From CAZMLC01 sp964567125 (GTDB taxonomy: Bacteria; Verrucomicrobiota; Kiritimatiellia; RFP12; UBA1067): a DNA stretch of 21,846 bases. The stretch spans positions 1 through 21,846 of the forward strand of contig CAZMLC010000050.1 in assembly GCA_964567125.1 (NCBI GenBank), given 5' to 3'. How positions within the stretch are numbered: position 1 is the first letter of the stretch; each line of letters starts with the position of its first letter. Below the pieces are notes generated by a model, which saw only the letters and a program-made list of their open reading frames with translations, was not told the DNA's origin and ran no database searches. The translations under genes and the position numbers were made by a program. Shown in pieces: positions 8,706 to 19,500 of this stretch.

Positions 8706-11700
8706 ATGATCAGTCGATTCACGTGGGCTGGCGCATGGAGCGCTGTCTTTTTTCTAACACCCGTTCTCGTGCAGGCGGATATCGCATGGAAATCCAGCGT
8801 CACCAACGGACTCTATAACAATCCAGCCAACTGGGTCGGCGAGGCGGTCCCCTCTAACGGCACTTTCGGCGCCTTTACCGTCGCCGGCAACTACACCGTC
8901 ACCTTCCCGCCGGAGGGTCTTGAGGAAATTAGCGCCACCAGCGTTCCGCCAAGCTTTAACACGGCCACCGGCGGCTGGGTCAATTTCGACACCACGGGCA
9001 CGTGGTGGCGCAAAGGCGAATCGACCAACTGGATCGAATCCTATACGACCTTCCGTATGGGTGGCGACCATACTTTCAACATTGAAGGTGTTAAAAACGT
9101 GCTAAATCGTCCGCAGATGCTCTTCTCGAACGCGCTCTTCCGCTCCTTCTCCTGCGCCTCATCAACGACGAACATCTTTGAGCGCGGTTATTTCAATTTT
9201 TATGAGCCGGCCAGCGGCAAGTTCAGCGGAAATAATATGATCATCGGCCACGACACGCGCCTCTGCACCAACTATGTGATCGTGAAACCGGAGGCCAAGG
9301 TGATCTTTAACGGCATCGGATTCCGCGCAAAATCGGCCGCCAGTTACATTCAGCTCGCGGGTGGCGAGATGGAGGTCCACGACGCATTTTCCATGCGTTC
9401 GGACGGAACCGGAGGCGCCGCGAAGCTGGCGCAGGTCGATTTGTTCAGCGGCCTTTTGACCGCCTACAGNNNNNNNNNNNNNNNNNNNNNNNNNNNNNNN
9501 NNNNNNNNNNNNNNNNNNNNNNNNNNNNNNNNNNNNNNNNNNNNNNNNNNNNNNNNNNNNNNNNNNNNNATCCAATCGAACGGCGTGCTGAGCGTGAACT
9601 CCCTCCACGTCGGCGTCTCAGGCAAGGGCGCGCTCTACCTCCGCGGCGGCATCTACACGAATAATAACAACAGCCGCGTCGGCTTCTATTCCGGTGGAAA
9701 CGGCACGTTGATTTTTGACAGCCCCTCGATCTATTCAAAGAACGAGATCGTGGCCGGAGCCCAGCAGGGTGCAACCGGTTACGTCGCCGTGCTGCGCGGC
9801 AACAACACCTTAGGCGGCATCCGTCCTGGCTCCAGCGCCGAAATGGGCACAGGAGGCGTCGGCGGCTACGGCATTGTCGATATTCTGGGCGGCAACAACA
9901 CCTTCACCGAAAATATTGTGCTCGGGTACGGGCTCAGCGAACGGAGCCTGATGCGCATCTACGGCGGCACCAACATGTGCAGCAACACCTCGGGCATGAC
10001 CATCGGCACGTCACAACGCAAAATCAATGAGGCCAGCGCCAACGGCACCGACCAGCCGGGCTATGGCGAGTTCGAGATGTATGGCGGACAGCTTACGCTG
10101 CTCAATTATCTGCGCATCGGCATCGGCCCGCAGCAGATTGCCAATACGAACCAGCTACGCATAGCCGGCGGCATCGTGGATCTGAGCGGTATCATCAACG
10201 TGTGCGATGATCGCACAGCGAAAGGCCAGATCATCTTCACGGGCGGCACCATTCGCGCGCAGGCCATCCGCGGCTGGACAGGGGCTTTGGCGAAAGGTGG
10301 CGCTGGCTGGGCTGGCTTGATCGTCAACGGCGGCACCATCGAGTGCCGCGATATCAGCAACAGCGGCGTCTCGGGCGGTGTCAACGATGTCATTCGTTAT
10401 TTCGACGAGGCGCAACTCGGTGCTGCCGGCCTGACCATCGACACCTGCGGTCTGAACCGCTACTTTGAGCAATCCTTCACCGATATTCCCAGCGAAACAG
10501 GTCGCCTCGTTAAGACCGGCGCCGGCGAACTGACCGCGAAAATCAACAGCAGCCACAGCATTACGGAAATCAACGGCGGCAGCTGGACGTGGGACTTTGC
10601 CGCCCCACAGGCCAAGATGCTGATTGTTTCCAATGGCGCTACGCTCGCACTAACCGGACCCTGTACGTCGTTGACTGTCCAGCAGCTTGCGCTGCATAAT
10701 GCCGTGCTTTCGATGGATCCCACGGACACCCTGACGATCTCTGAAGCGAACGGCTTGACCTGCAGCGCCTTTACGCTAAAAATCTCTGACATGCTCACGC
10801 CTGGGATCTTCCCGCTGATGACATGTAAAGGCCAGCTCAGCAATGATCTCTTGAAACAGATCCGCCTCTCCAGCGGCGATGCCGCGCGGTATTACCGTTT
10901 GCAGCTCAGCTATGCGGAAGCGACGGATACCACCACGCTCACGCTGACCATCTCCACCACACCGGCCTCACTCTCCACACAGGAGTGGCTGGGTTCAACG
11001 TCGGACTGGACAACGCCCGGCAACTGGGATGCGGAAACGCCGAATGTCAATCACACGGCGCTCTTCTCCAATCGCGCGACGCTCAAGACGGTTGAACTCG
11101 CAACCAACAGCGCCGTCGGTGCGTTGCGCTTGACCTCCGATTCGGCCTACACCTTCTCGGGACTCGGCACCCTCTTTGTCGATCTGCGCCTCTCCGCTGA
11201 AGCTGCGGCCCTCACGCGCATTGTCAATCCGCTCGCACTGATGGGCTATACCGCGCTGTTCATCAACACGAACGCCACCGTGCAAATCGAAGGCCCCATC
11301 ACCTCCGGCACGATTTTGAAGACAGGCAAAGGCCAGCTCGTCCTCTCGGGGAACAACACCTACCCCAGCGGCATGACCGCAGGCGGCGGTATCCTGTCCA
11401 TCGCGTCGCCCGCCTCCTTCGGAACGCCCTCCGCAACGGCGGACAACCTCATCCTGCTGTCCGACACCTTCCGTTACACCGGAGCTGCCACGACGCTCGC
11501 CAGCGGATTGACCGTGGCACCGGGCACAGGCAAGGCCGCAGTCATGGATATCCAGAACGATCTTACGCTTCAAGGAACGTATACCACCGCATCCGGCAGC
11601 GTCATTAAACGCGGTGCAGGCAGCCTGACGTTGAATCTGGCCGCCGGTTCCTCCACCATCCTGTCGCGCGATAATGGTCAAGCAGGACCTAACAGCGCGC

Positions 11701-13088
11701 CCACCGGCCGCCTCGACTTTGCCAGCGATGGTACTGCACCGACCAATGGTTACAGCGGCTTCACCATCGCGGAAGGCCTCCTGCGCCTGAAGGGTCCTAA
11801 CACCAACACGACCGTGATGGTGCAGAATGTCTTCTCGGTTGGCGCTGAAACCATCGGTGCGCAGTGCACGGTCAATCCGGAATTTGAGATCGACGGCTGC
11901 TTTGTCAATCAGAAGGCCGGCGCCCTTCACCTGCAAGTCGGCGCAAAGATGAATTCGGCCAGCGTAACGCTCCAACCCGCGATCCGCATCATCAACGGCG
12001 CCTACCTGCTGGTCGATACGCTGAAATTCTGCCAAAACACCACCAGCAAGCCGCTCACCAGCTACCTGACCCTGAACGATTCGCGTCTCGAGGCCACCTA
12101 TGCGCTCATCATCCCGGATACTTCATCGAGCAACAACAAGGTCATTGCCGGCATTACGAACTCCACGCTAAAGACCACCAATTTTGATGTTCGCTCCGGA
12201 CTCGACATGACGATCAACAACAGCGAGGTCTCGATCACCAGTGCCGCCAACCCGCTGCGCATTGACTTCTATGGCAGAGGCACGCTGTGCTGGATGAATG
12301 GTGCTAAACTGAGCGCTTCGCACATCCGCTTCCAAAACAGTTACAATGATGGAAGCAACCCCTTTAATATCGTCTTTGATAACGCGACGTTTGAACCCTT
12401 CGGCGCTTACATGTCGCTCGTCATGCGACCGCTCTCCCAACAGCTGCAGCTGGCGGCAGGCGGTCTCACCGTCAATGCCAAGAGCGGTGTGCGCCATACC
12501 TTCGCTTGCCCGCTGACGGGCACGGGCGGATTCATCAAAACCGGCGAGGGCGAAGTGGTCTTCGATGTCGGCCGCGAATTGGTCAGTACCACGCAGACGA
12601 ACATCAACACCTCGTTTGTGGTCGGCGGCTATACGGGTCTCACCGAAATCCGCCAAGGCGTGCTGAGCATCAGCAATGCCACGCTGCTCACCTCGGCAGC
12701 CGTCGCCATCAGCAATGCCGCCGCGCTCAACCTCAGCGCCGGTACGGTTCAGCTCGGCACGCTTTCCGGCCAGGGCACAATCTCGAACGGCACGCTCTCC
12801 GCCACCTATCGCTGCTCGGTGCAAGGAACGAATGCCGTGGACTATCTGACCTTGGCGAATGTCACGGTGCAAGCCATGACGGTGGACTTCGATCGCGAAG
12901 CGAGCGACCCCATCGCGGATCAGACTAAACTCGCCATCGCCGCCTATGACAGTTCCACAGTCCCCAATGTGAACCTCTGGAAAAGCAAGAATGCGGGGGC
13001 CAACAAGATCGCCAGCTTCTCGACGGAAAACAATGTGATCTATGCCACCATCCGTTACTGCGGCACCACAATCATCATCCTGCGTTAA
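8706..13088 (+). CDS. Giant secreted beta-solenoid protein (gene B) with autotransporter-associated repeats, interrupted by a gap
   Basis: About 1460 residues as drawn, including 100 N of arbitrary length. The signal peptide ends VLVQA|D at residue 24. The first third has glycine-rich turns of beta-helix type (LRGGIY, GYGEFEMYGGQLT, IFTGGTIRAQ, IVNGGTIECRD). From about W761/W768/W774 a second solenoid block begins, with repeats such as ILKTGKGQLVLSGNNTY and VIKRGAGSLTLNL that mark the autotransporter-associated beta-strand family. The end, from about LTLANVTVQAMTVDF to TTIIILR, shows no 12-strand autotransporter barrel, no PEP-CTERM-like tail and no membrane helix, so how it stays on or leaves the cell is not evident. 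No enzyme motif is recognised; an extracellular structural or adhesive role is inferred. It shares architecture with gene A but is not a close copy. The stop TAA is at 13086-13088, 15 nt before recC. Confidence 0.85.
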   Translation: MISRFTWAGAWSAVFFLTPVLVQADIAWKSSVTNGLYNNPANWVGEAVPSNGTFGAFTVAGNYTVTFPPEGLEEISATSVPPSFNTATGGWVNFDTTGTWWRKGESTNWIESYTTFRMGGDHTFNIEGVKNVLNRPQMLFSNALFRSFSCASSTTNIFERGYFNFYEPASGKFSGNNMIIGHDTRLCTNYVIVKPEAKVIFNGIGFRAKSAASYIQLAGGEMEVHDAFSMRSDGTGGAAKLAQVDLFSGLLTAYXXXXXXXXXXXXXXXXXXXXXXXXXXXXXXXXXXIQSNGVLSVNSLHVGVSGKGALYLRGGIYTNNNNSRVGFYSGGNGTLIFDSPSIYSKNEIVAGAQQGATGYVAVLRGNNTLGGIRPGSSAEMGTGGVGGYGIVDILGGNNTFTENIVLGYGLSERSLMRIYGGTNMCSNTSGMTIGTSQRKINEASANGTDQPGYGEFEMYGGQLTLLNYLRIGIGPQQIANTNQLRIAGGIVDLSGIINVCDDRTAKGQIIFTGGTIRAQAIRGWTGALAKGGAGWAGLIVNGGTIECRDISNSGVSGGVNDVIRYFDEAQLGAAGLTIDTCGLNRYFEQSFTDIPSETGRLVKTGAGELTAKINSSHSITEINGGSWTWDFAAPQAKMLIVSNGATLALTGPCTSLTVQQLALHNAVLSMDPTDTLTISEANGLTCSAFTLKISDMLTPGIFPLMTCKGQLSNDLLKQIRLSSGDAARYYRLQLSYAEATDTTTLTLTISTTPASLSTQEWLGSTSDWTTPGNWDAETPNVNHTALFSNRATLKTVELATNSAVGALRLTSDSAYTFSGLGTLFVDLRLSAEAAALTRIVNPLALMGYTALFINTNATVQIEGPITSGTILKTGKGQLVLSGNNTYPSGMTAGGGILSIASPASFGTPSATADNLILLSDTFRYTGAATTLASGLTVAPGTGKAAVMDIQNDLTLQGTYTTASGSVIKRGAGSLTLNLAAGSSTILSRDNGQAGPNSAPTGRLDFASDGTAPTNGYSGFTIAEGLLRLKGPNTNTTVMVQNVFSVGAETIGAQCTVNPEFEIDGCFVNQKAGALHLQVGAKMNSASVTLQPAIRIINGAYLLVDTLKFCQNTTSKPLTSYLTLNDSRLEATYALIIPDTSSSNNKVIAGITNSTLKTTNFDVRSGLDMTINNSEVSITSAANPLRIDFYGRGTLCWMNGAKLSASHIRFQNSYNDGSNPFNIVFDNATFEPFGAYMSLVMRPLSQQLQLAAGGLTVNAKSGVRHTFACPLTGTGGFIKTGEGEVVFDVGRELVSTTQTNINTSFVVGGYTGLTEIRQGVLSISNATLLTSAAVAISNAAALNLSAGTVQLGTLSGQGTISNGTLSATYRCSVQGTNAVDYLTLANVTVQAMTVDFDREASDPIADQTKLAIAAYDSSTVPNVNLWKSKNAGANKIASFSTENNVIYATIRYCGTTIIILR
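9470..9569. other. 100-N scaffold gap inside gene B
   Basis: Exactly 100 N. Solenoid-type coding sequence in the same frame lies on both sides, so one gene spanning the gap is plausible. Because the N count is a placeholder, the matching frame is not itself evidence. No duplicated flanking sequence is seen. Confidence 0.97.
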
Positions 13089-13103
13089 TGCTGAGAGTTT
13101 CTT

Positions 13104-16100
13104 ATGGCGTTGAACATTCTTTGGAGCGATCAGCTGGAACGTCTCGCGGAGCACCTCTTCCGCGAGACGCCGCTNNNNNNNNNNNNNNNNNNNNNNNNNN
13201 NNNNNNNNNNNNNNNNNNNNNNNNNNNNNNNNNNNNNNNNNNNNNNNNNNNNNNNNNNNNNNNNNNNNNNNNNNTTTGGAGCGATCAGCTGGAACGTCTC
13301 GCGGAGCACCTCTTCCGCGAGACGCCGCTCCCGCATGATCCGTTTCAACGCACCTGCACGATTGTCGGCACGCCGCTGATGGCGAGCTGGCTGAAACAGT
13401 ATTATCTCTATACTCTCCCCGCAGCGCAAAAAAAACAGCACGTCCTGGCCAACTGGGATTTTCCAAATATGCATCCCTTCGTGAATGACTGGATGGCCAG
13501 AATCGTGGATCACATTCCACTCGGTCAGCGCAATCCCGCACAGCATCCCTATGCGAAAGAGGTTCTGGTTTGGCGCATCTGGAATCAGCTGTCCTGCACG
13601 GACAATCCAGGCTATGCGAGTCTGCTCGCCTACATCGGGAAAGATCCGCGCTCCGCAGACCGCAAGCGGCTCGGTCTCGCCGAAAAGATCGCCCAGCTCT
13701 TCGATGACTACCAAAATTTCCGTCCGCGTCTCTTGCTCGACTGGGAGCAAGGCCGCAACACCGCAGCGACAGAACCGCAGTTCGCCTGGCAGCCCATCCT
13801 CTGGCGCGCGCTGATCGCGGAGAATCCTCATTCCTATCTGCGCCTCAACCAGTGCATCCAACGCGAATTGACCACGAATACGGAGATCCGGCAAATCTAT
13901 GACCGGCTCGCGGTCTTCCACCTCTCAACCCTGCCTCCGGCCTATATCACGTTCTTTGAACTGCTCGCGCGCCACATCGATGTCACGCTCTATGTCTTCA
14001 ACCCTTCGCAGGAATTCTGGCTGGATGACCCCACGCAGAAACAGCATCTGAAGCAGATGTGCTTCGGTGAGATCGAAGCGCGCTTCTACGATCCGCCCCA
14101 TCCGCTGCTGAGCGGACTCGCCCGCGGCACCCAAGCCTATCTGTCCACGTTGCTCGATCGCTGCGATGAACCCGAAGCGGCTTTCGGTCCGAATCGGACG
14201 GATACGTTGCTGCAGACCCTGCAAACCGAAATCCGCATGCGCGCCCCGCAATCCGGTCAACGCCCACAACACGATGACGGTTCGCTCCAGATCCACATCT
14301 GCCACAGTCCCGCACGCGAAGTGGAGGTGGCCCACGATCTGATTCTGCGCTGGTTTGAAACGTATCCCGACTCCCAGCCGCGCGATGTCCAGATCCTCGT
14401 CACGGACCTCGCCACCTATGCGCCCTTTATCGATGCCACCTTCAAGCCAAATGATTCCACCGCGGCTATTCCCTGCACGCTGAGCAAGCGTCCAGCCGCC
14501 AGCGCAGGCACCATCGGCAATGCCTTTATCAAACTGCTGAAGATCAATGACGCGCGCATGACCGCCGGCGAATGCATGGATCTGCTCAGCGTGGATCCCA
14601 TCCGCGAAGCGTATGGCTTGACCCCCGAAGACATTGCTGCGCTGCGCAACCGCGTCAGCGCGGCCGGCATCCGCTGGGGCCGCGACGCAGACCATCTGCA
14701 CCGCGTGATCGGTGCACCCATTCCCGATACGGCCACGTGGCGACATGGCCTCGACCGCCTCCTCGTGGGGCTTGCACTCGGGCCGGAAACCGCCAGCGGT
14801 ACGCCGCGCGATTTTATCTCCGCCGGTGCGCTCGGAACGGTACTGCCTTACACGGATGTCGAAGGCGAAGCGGCGAAACAGGTCGGTACGCTCGCGCGGT
14901 TTTTCGCTGACCTCGATGCGCTCGCAGAGGCACTCAACGAAACCCGGACACTCTCCGCCTGGCATCGCTTTTTGCACGACCTTCTGGCGCGCTTCTTTGT
15001 CGATACCGAAGCCTCTGTCGCCGAGTTGAACGGCCTGCGCCGCACGCTCCGCAGCCTTGCGGAAATCGCGCCCCTCGCAAAGGATCCGATTCTCTCTGGC
15101 TCCATCATCGCGCTGTTTCTGGAGTCGTCGCTCGCGACGCTCTCTCCTGCCGGCAACTGCGTCGCGAACACTGTGCTCTTCACGCCGCTGCAATCCATGC
15201 AGGTCACGCCGCGCAAACTGATTCTGCTGCTCGGTCTCAATGAAGGAACCTTTCCGCGCACCGATCAGCGCGTCGCATTCGACCTGCTTGGCGTCCAACC
15301 GCATTTTGGCGACCGCTCGCTCCGCCATGAAGATCGCCTCGCCTTCCTGGAAGCCCTGCTCAGCGCGCGCGAACAGCTGATCATCACCTATCAAGGCCGT
15401 TCCACCAGCGATAATCAGCCCATCCCGCCTTCGCCTGTGGTCACGGAGCTCCTGCAGTATCTGGATGGCAGCGTGACGCCCATTGAACAGCGGCTGCAAG
15501 GTTTCAATCCCGCCTATTTTACGGGCAAGCGTCCGCTCTTCTCCTATTCCCACGATCATTATGTGGCAGCCCTCGCGCGTGCCACGCAGAACCCAGCGCC
15601 CGCAGTACCTGCGCTCGTACGCGACGCGCCTCCCGCACCGCAGATCGCGGAAGCAGACGCCGTGGTTGCACTCGCGGAGCTTCAGCTCTTTTGCCAACAT
15701 CCCGCAAAATACTACTACACTCAAGGGCTGGAACTCTTTCTGCGCACAGAGGAGACATTCGACGATGAAGAGTGTTTTGCCTTGGATGGTCTCGGCCGTT
15801 ACGCGTTGAAACGCGACCTCGTCGAGGTGCTGCTCGCCGATCAGAGCGCGGAACCTGAACCCGCGTTTTATCGCGCCTATCAGGAAAAGGGTGAGCTGCC
15901 GCTCGGCAGTTACGGACTCGCTGCCGCGCAGCAACAGAAAACTGAGGCGGCCGACTTTCTCGCAACGCGCTGTACCACGCTGAACGCGACGTATCGCGAA
16001 TTGCTGTGTGCACAGCAGGAGGCCACGCCGCAACAGATTACCGCTGCGTGCGGACCCTGCGCTGTGCGCGGTGTGGTGCCGCTGCACGTGCGCGACGGAC

Positions 16101-16588
16101 AAAACGTCCACGTAACCTGGACCCTCGGATCGCTCACCGCGAAGCACAGCCTCGGAGCTTGGCTGACACACGTTGCGGGGCATGCCGCAGGGCTGTCATT
16201 CCAGACGCTTATCCTCTCCAAAAAAGCGGAGGATGAAATATCCTTTGCTCCGCTCGAACGTAGCTGCGCGCAACAGGCCCTCGAACAGATCGTTGATCGC
16301 TTCAAGCAGGGACGCACACAACGTCCGCCCTTCACGCCGGATACCGCGATCGCCTTCATCGAGAAAATGAACAGCGCAGCGGCAATCACACCCGAGGAGG
16401 CGCGCACGGTGGCAGCCCGCGCCTTTACCGCAGGCTATGAGCACACAGACCCCTACTATCAGCTGGCCTGGCAAGATGCCTCACCGACCGATGACCCGCG
16501 CTTCTGTGACTGCGTCAGCGCGCTCTTGATCCATTACCGCGCGCTACGTCCCAACGTCGCGCCGAAGAAAGCGAGGGCCAAAAAATGA
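13104..16588 (+). CDS. recC: RecBCD exonuclease V, RecC subunit (contains a spurious gap)
   Basis: RecC is the scaffold subunit of RecBCD: it splits the unwound strands and, in characterised homologues, recognises Chi. As drawn the gene holds 100 N flanked by identical 55-bp copies; merging them gives one frame of about 1109 residues, close to the 1122 of E. coli RecC. The start ATG 13104 gives MALNILWSDQLERLAEHLF, and the merged frame continues DPFQRTCTIVGTPLMASWL, like known RecC N-termini. Later (merged numbering) come LLGLNEGTFPR near 656 and GDRSLRHEDRLAFLEALLSAR from 684, family signatures in the RecC core. The ATG at 13088 overlapping the gene B stop is rejected: in the merged sequence its frame ends at TGA (13336-13338) after 31 codons. 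The start has only a weak GAGAG (13093-13097). The stop overlaps the recB start (ATGA). Confidence 0.93.
13120..13174 (+). repeat. 55-bp direct duplicate, left copy (contig-end overlap)
   Basis: Identical to 13275-13329 and ends exactly at the N run. This is the signature of two contigs that share a terminal k-mer but were joined with N instead of being merged. Confidence 0.95.
13175..13274. other. Spurious 100-N gap inside recC
   Basis: Exactly 100 N between identical 55-bp flanks. The real gap size is most likely minus 55, since removing the N run and one copy restores RecC without adding or losing residues. Confidence 0.95.
13275..13329 (+). repeat. 55-bp direct duplicate, right copy (contig-end overlap)
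   Basis: Starts at the first base after the N run and matches 13120-13174 over all 55 bases; the sequences cannot be compared further because the left copy ends at the gap. Confidence 0.95.
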
Positions 16589-19500
16589 GTCCTCGTTTGA
16601 TCAAGAATCTTGCGGAGCATCTCCTGACAAACGATTTTAACATGCACGGCATGAATCTCGTTGCAGCCAGCGCAGGGACCGGCAAAACTTTCAGTATCCA
16701 GACGCTTTATCTGCGCCTGGTGCTGCTCGAAAAATTAAGCGTACGGCAAATCCTCGTGGTGACCTTCACCAAAGCGGCGACTAAGGAACTGCGCGAACGG
16801 CTCCAGCATATCTTGCGCGCAACGCTGGATGCCCTGGATGGCAAATTGACTGCACCGGAAGAGCGGATCGTCACGCTACTCGCGCTGGTCGAAGACCGCG
16901 AACAGGCGCGCAGCATCATCCAGCAGGCCTTGCTTGATTTTGATCTGGCCGCGATCTTCACGATTCACGGCTTCTGTCAGCGCATGCTCGCGCGTTTCGC
17001 CTTTGAGACTGGACAGTATTTCAATGCGGAAACCACGGAGGATGCGCGCGTGGAAATTCAGCGCGCCTGTCACGATTGGTGGCGCAAGAACATCTATCCG
17101 CTTGACGCTACTCGCGCGGAAAAGATGCTGTTCGCGCCCAGCGTCACGCTGGATACGCTGATTGATTTGACGACCAAGCGCATTCAGAAGAGCGATGCCC
17201 GCTGGGTGCCCACCCCGATCCGCTTTGGCGACATCGACTGGAGCGCAGATCTGACCGATCCGAGCTATGCGTTGCAGATCGTCAACGGCATGGCCGAGGA
17301 AATTGCGGACACCTATCGGCAGCAACGGCCTCACGGACTGACCAGCTCCTTCGATGATTTCCTGCTCAATCTGCGCGACGCGTTGCGCAATGAAGAGCGC
17401 GGACCGCAACTCTGCGCGACGCTGCGCCGCGAATTCCGCGCCGCCATGATCGATGAATTCCAGGATACCGATCCGATTCAGTGGGGTATTTTCGAGACGC
17501 TCTTTGCGGATCAGACGATCCCCTGCTTCCTCGTCGGCGACCCCAAGCAGGCGATCTACCGTTTCCGCAATGGCGACATCCAAACCTATCTGGCCGCCAC
17601 CCAGAAAATCACCGCCACCTATGCGTTGCTGCGCAACTACCGTTCCGAGAGCCGCATCATCGATGCCGTGAACCAGCTCTTTATCGATCGTCAGGCCGCA
17701 ACGTTCCAGCATGAACGCATCACCTACGACACCCCGCTGGAGGCTGCGGGGAAACCGCGCGAAAAAGCGCTGCTCGTCAACAATGAGATCGATCATCGTC
17801 CCTTTAAGATCTGGACCATTCCCCATCGCGGTACGCAGTGGCGCCTGCCGGGAGCAGAGTCGGAGACCATGCAGTTCGCCTATGCCCTCTGCGCGCGCGG
17901 CATTGCCAACCTGCTGACCGATCCCACCATCACCATCGCCGGTGCTTGTGTGCGCCCCGGCGATATCGCTGTGCTCGTCATGACCCACGATGAAGCCAAT
18001 GCCATTGCGGCGCAGTTGAAAGCGTTGCGCATTCCTGTTGTTCAACAGGGAACCGGCAATGTCTGGTCAACACCTGAAGCGCAGCAGCTGGCCCTGTTCC
18101 TTGAAGCCATTCTGAATCCGCAGGCGCTCTCGACCGTGCGCCGTGCTTTGCTCGCACCGTGGATCGGATTGACAGAGGCGCATATCGATGCGCTGAATAG
18201 CGGGCAGCGCTGCACCGTTGAGCTGGGCGGGATTCCGCGCGTCTGGGCGCTGCAGGACTGGGTTGTCTTTTTTGAAGAGCAGCTGACGCTGTGGCGCACA
18301 CATGGCTTCCCTGCGCTCTTTCAAAGTCTGCTGCACGCTTTTTCACTGCCCGCGCGCTTTGCCGCGACGGTGGACGGTCTGCGTAGCCATACCAATCTCA
18401 CGCAGTGCGGCGAATTGCTCCATCAGGCGATCCTTGCGGAAAGCCGCGCGCCGGAAGTTGCGCTTCAATGGGTCAAGGAACAGATCAATAATCCGGCGAG
18501 CAGCGACGATGCTAAACTGCGACAGGATTCGGACGACGATGCCGTCAAAGTCATGACGGTCTACACCAGCAAGGGGCTCGAATTCCCGATTGTTTTCGCA
18601 CCCACGTTGCTACGCATGGCCGCAGCTTCTCAGAACCGCGTCTACTTCGAGTACCACGCCGACGATCAGCTCATGCTCTCGACCGACGCCAAGGATAAGC
18701 AGGCTGAAACGCTGGAGGTGAATCAGGAAGCGTTGCGCAAGATCTACGTGGCTCTGACGCGCGCGGTCCACCGCACCGTGCTCTTCGCACTTGAACTGCG
18801 GACCGGCAAGGAGCCGCTCAATCCGCTCGGAGAACTGCTCGGCAACCTCGCCGACCCTGACGCGTTTGCCGAACGCTTCGGCGCAGATCCCGCGCTTGCG
18901 GTCACTGCTTTTCCCGAACTCCCCGAGCCCCTGCCGTATACGCCTGTATCCGCACCGCAGCTCCAGCCTCCGCCGCGCGTGCCGATCATCGATCGCTCGC
19001 AGGGCCACAGCAGTTTCTCCGCGCTGTCACCCAAACAGGGTGAGACCGTGGGCGAAAGCAGCAGCGTCGATCACGATGAAGGTGCGCACGCGCAGAACGT
19101 TCCGCCACTCTTTGAACCCGATTCGATCTTCGCCTTTCCGGCCGGTGCATCCACTGGAACATGCTGGCACGCGATTTTCGAAACGCTGGATTTCGCCGCG
19201 TCGCCGGAGGCCCTGCGCAAACATGTCGAACAGCACCTTGACGCCTTCGGGTTTCTGACCAACCCCGCAGAGCGCGATGCACGCCTGGCTGTAACGCAGC
19301 GCATGGTGCAGCGCGTGCTCGCCACGCCGCTGGCTAATTTTGTAGGAACGGAAACGCACTGCTTAACTGAAATTCCGGCCTGCGACAAACTCGTCGAGTG
19401 GGAGTTTAATTTTTCAGCGCCGCATACGCAGCGCACCACGCAGGCGATTCGCGCGCTCCTGCTCAACGAGCCGGCATACCGTCCCTTTGTAGACGCACTC

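Noticed and set aside
10995..12035. 346-codon minus-strand frame inside gene B
   Set aside because: Shadow of a repeat-rich coding region; no ribosome site and no recognisable domain.
13088..13174. Alternative recC start overlapping the stop of gene B (TAATG)
   Set aside because: After merging the 55-bp overlap this frame meets TGA after 31 codons; ATG 13104 is in the RecC frame.
13925..16183. 752-codon minus-strand frame inside recC
   Set aside because: It is antisense to conserved RecC motifs and its arginine- and glycine-rich composition is typical of shadow frames in GC-rich genes.
16876..18045. 389-codon minus-strand frame inside recB
   Set aside because: Antisense to RecB helicase motifs; no start signal or domain.
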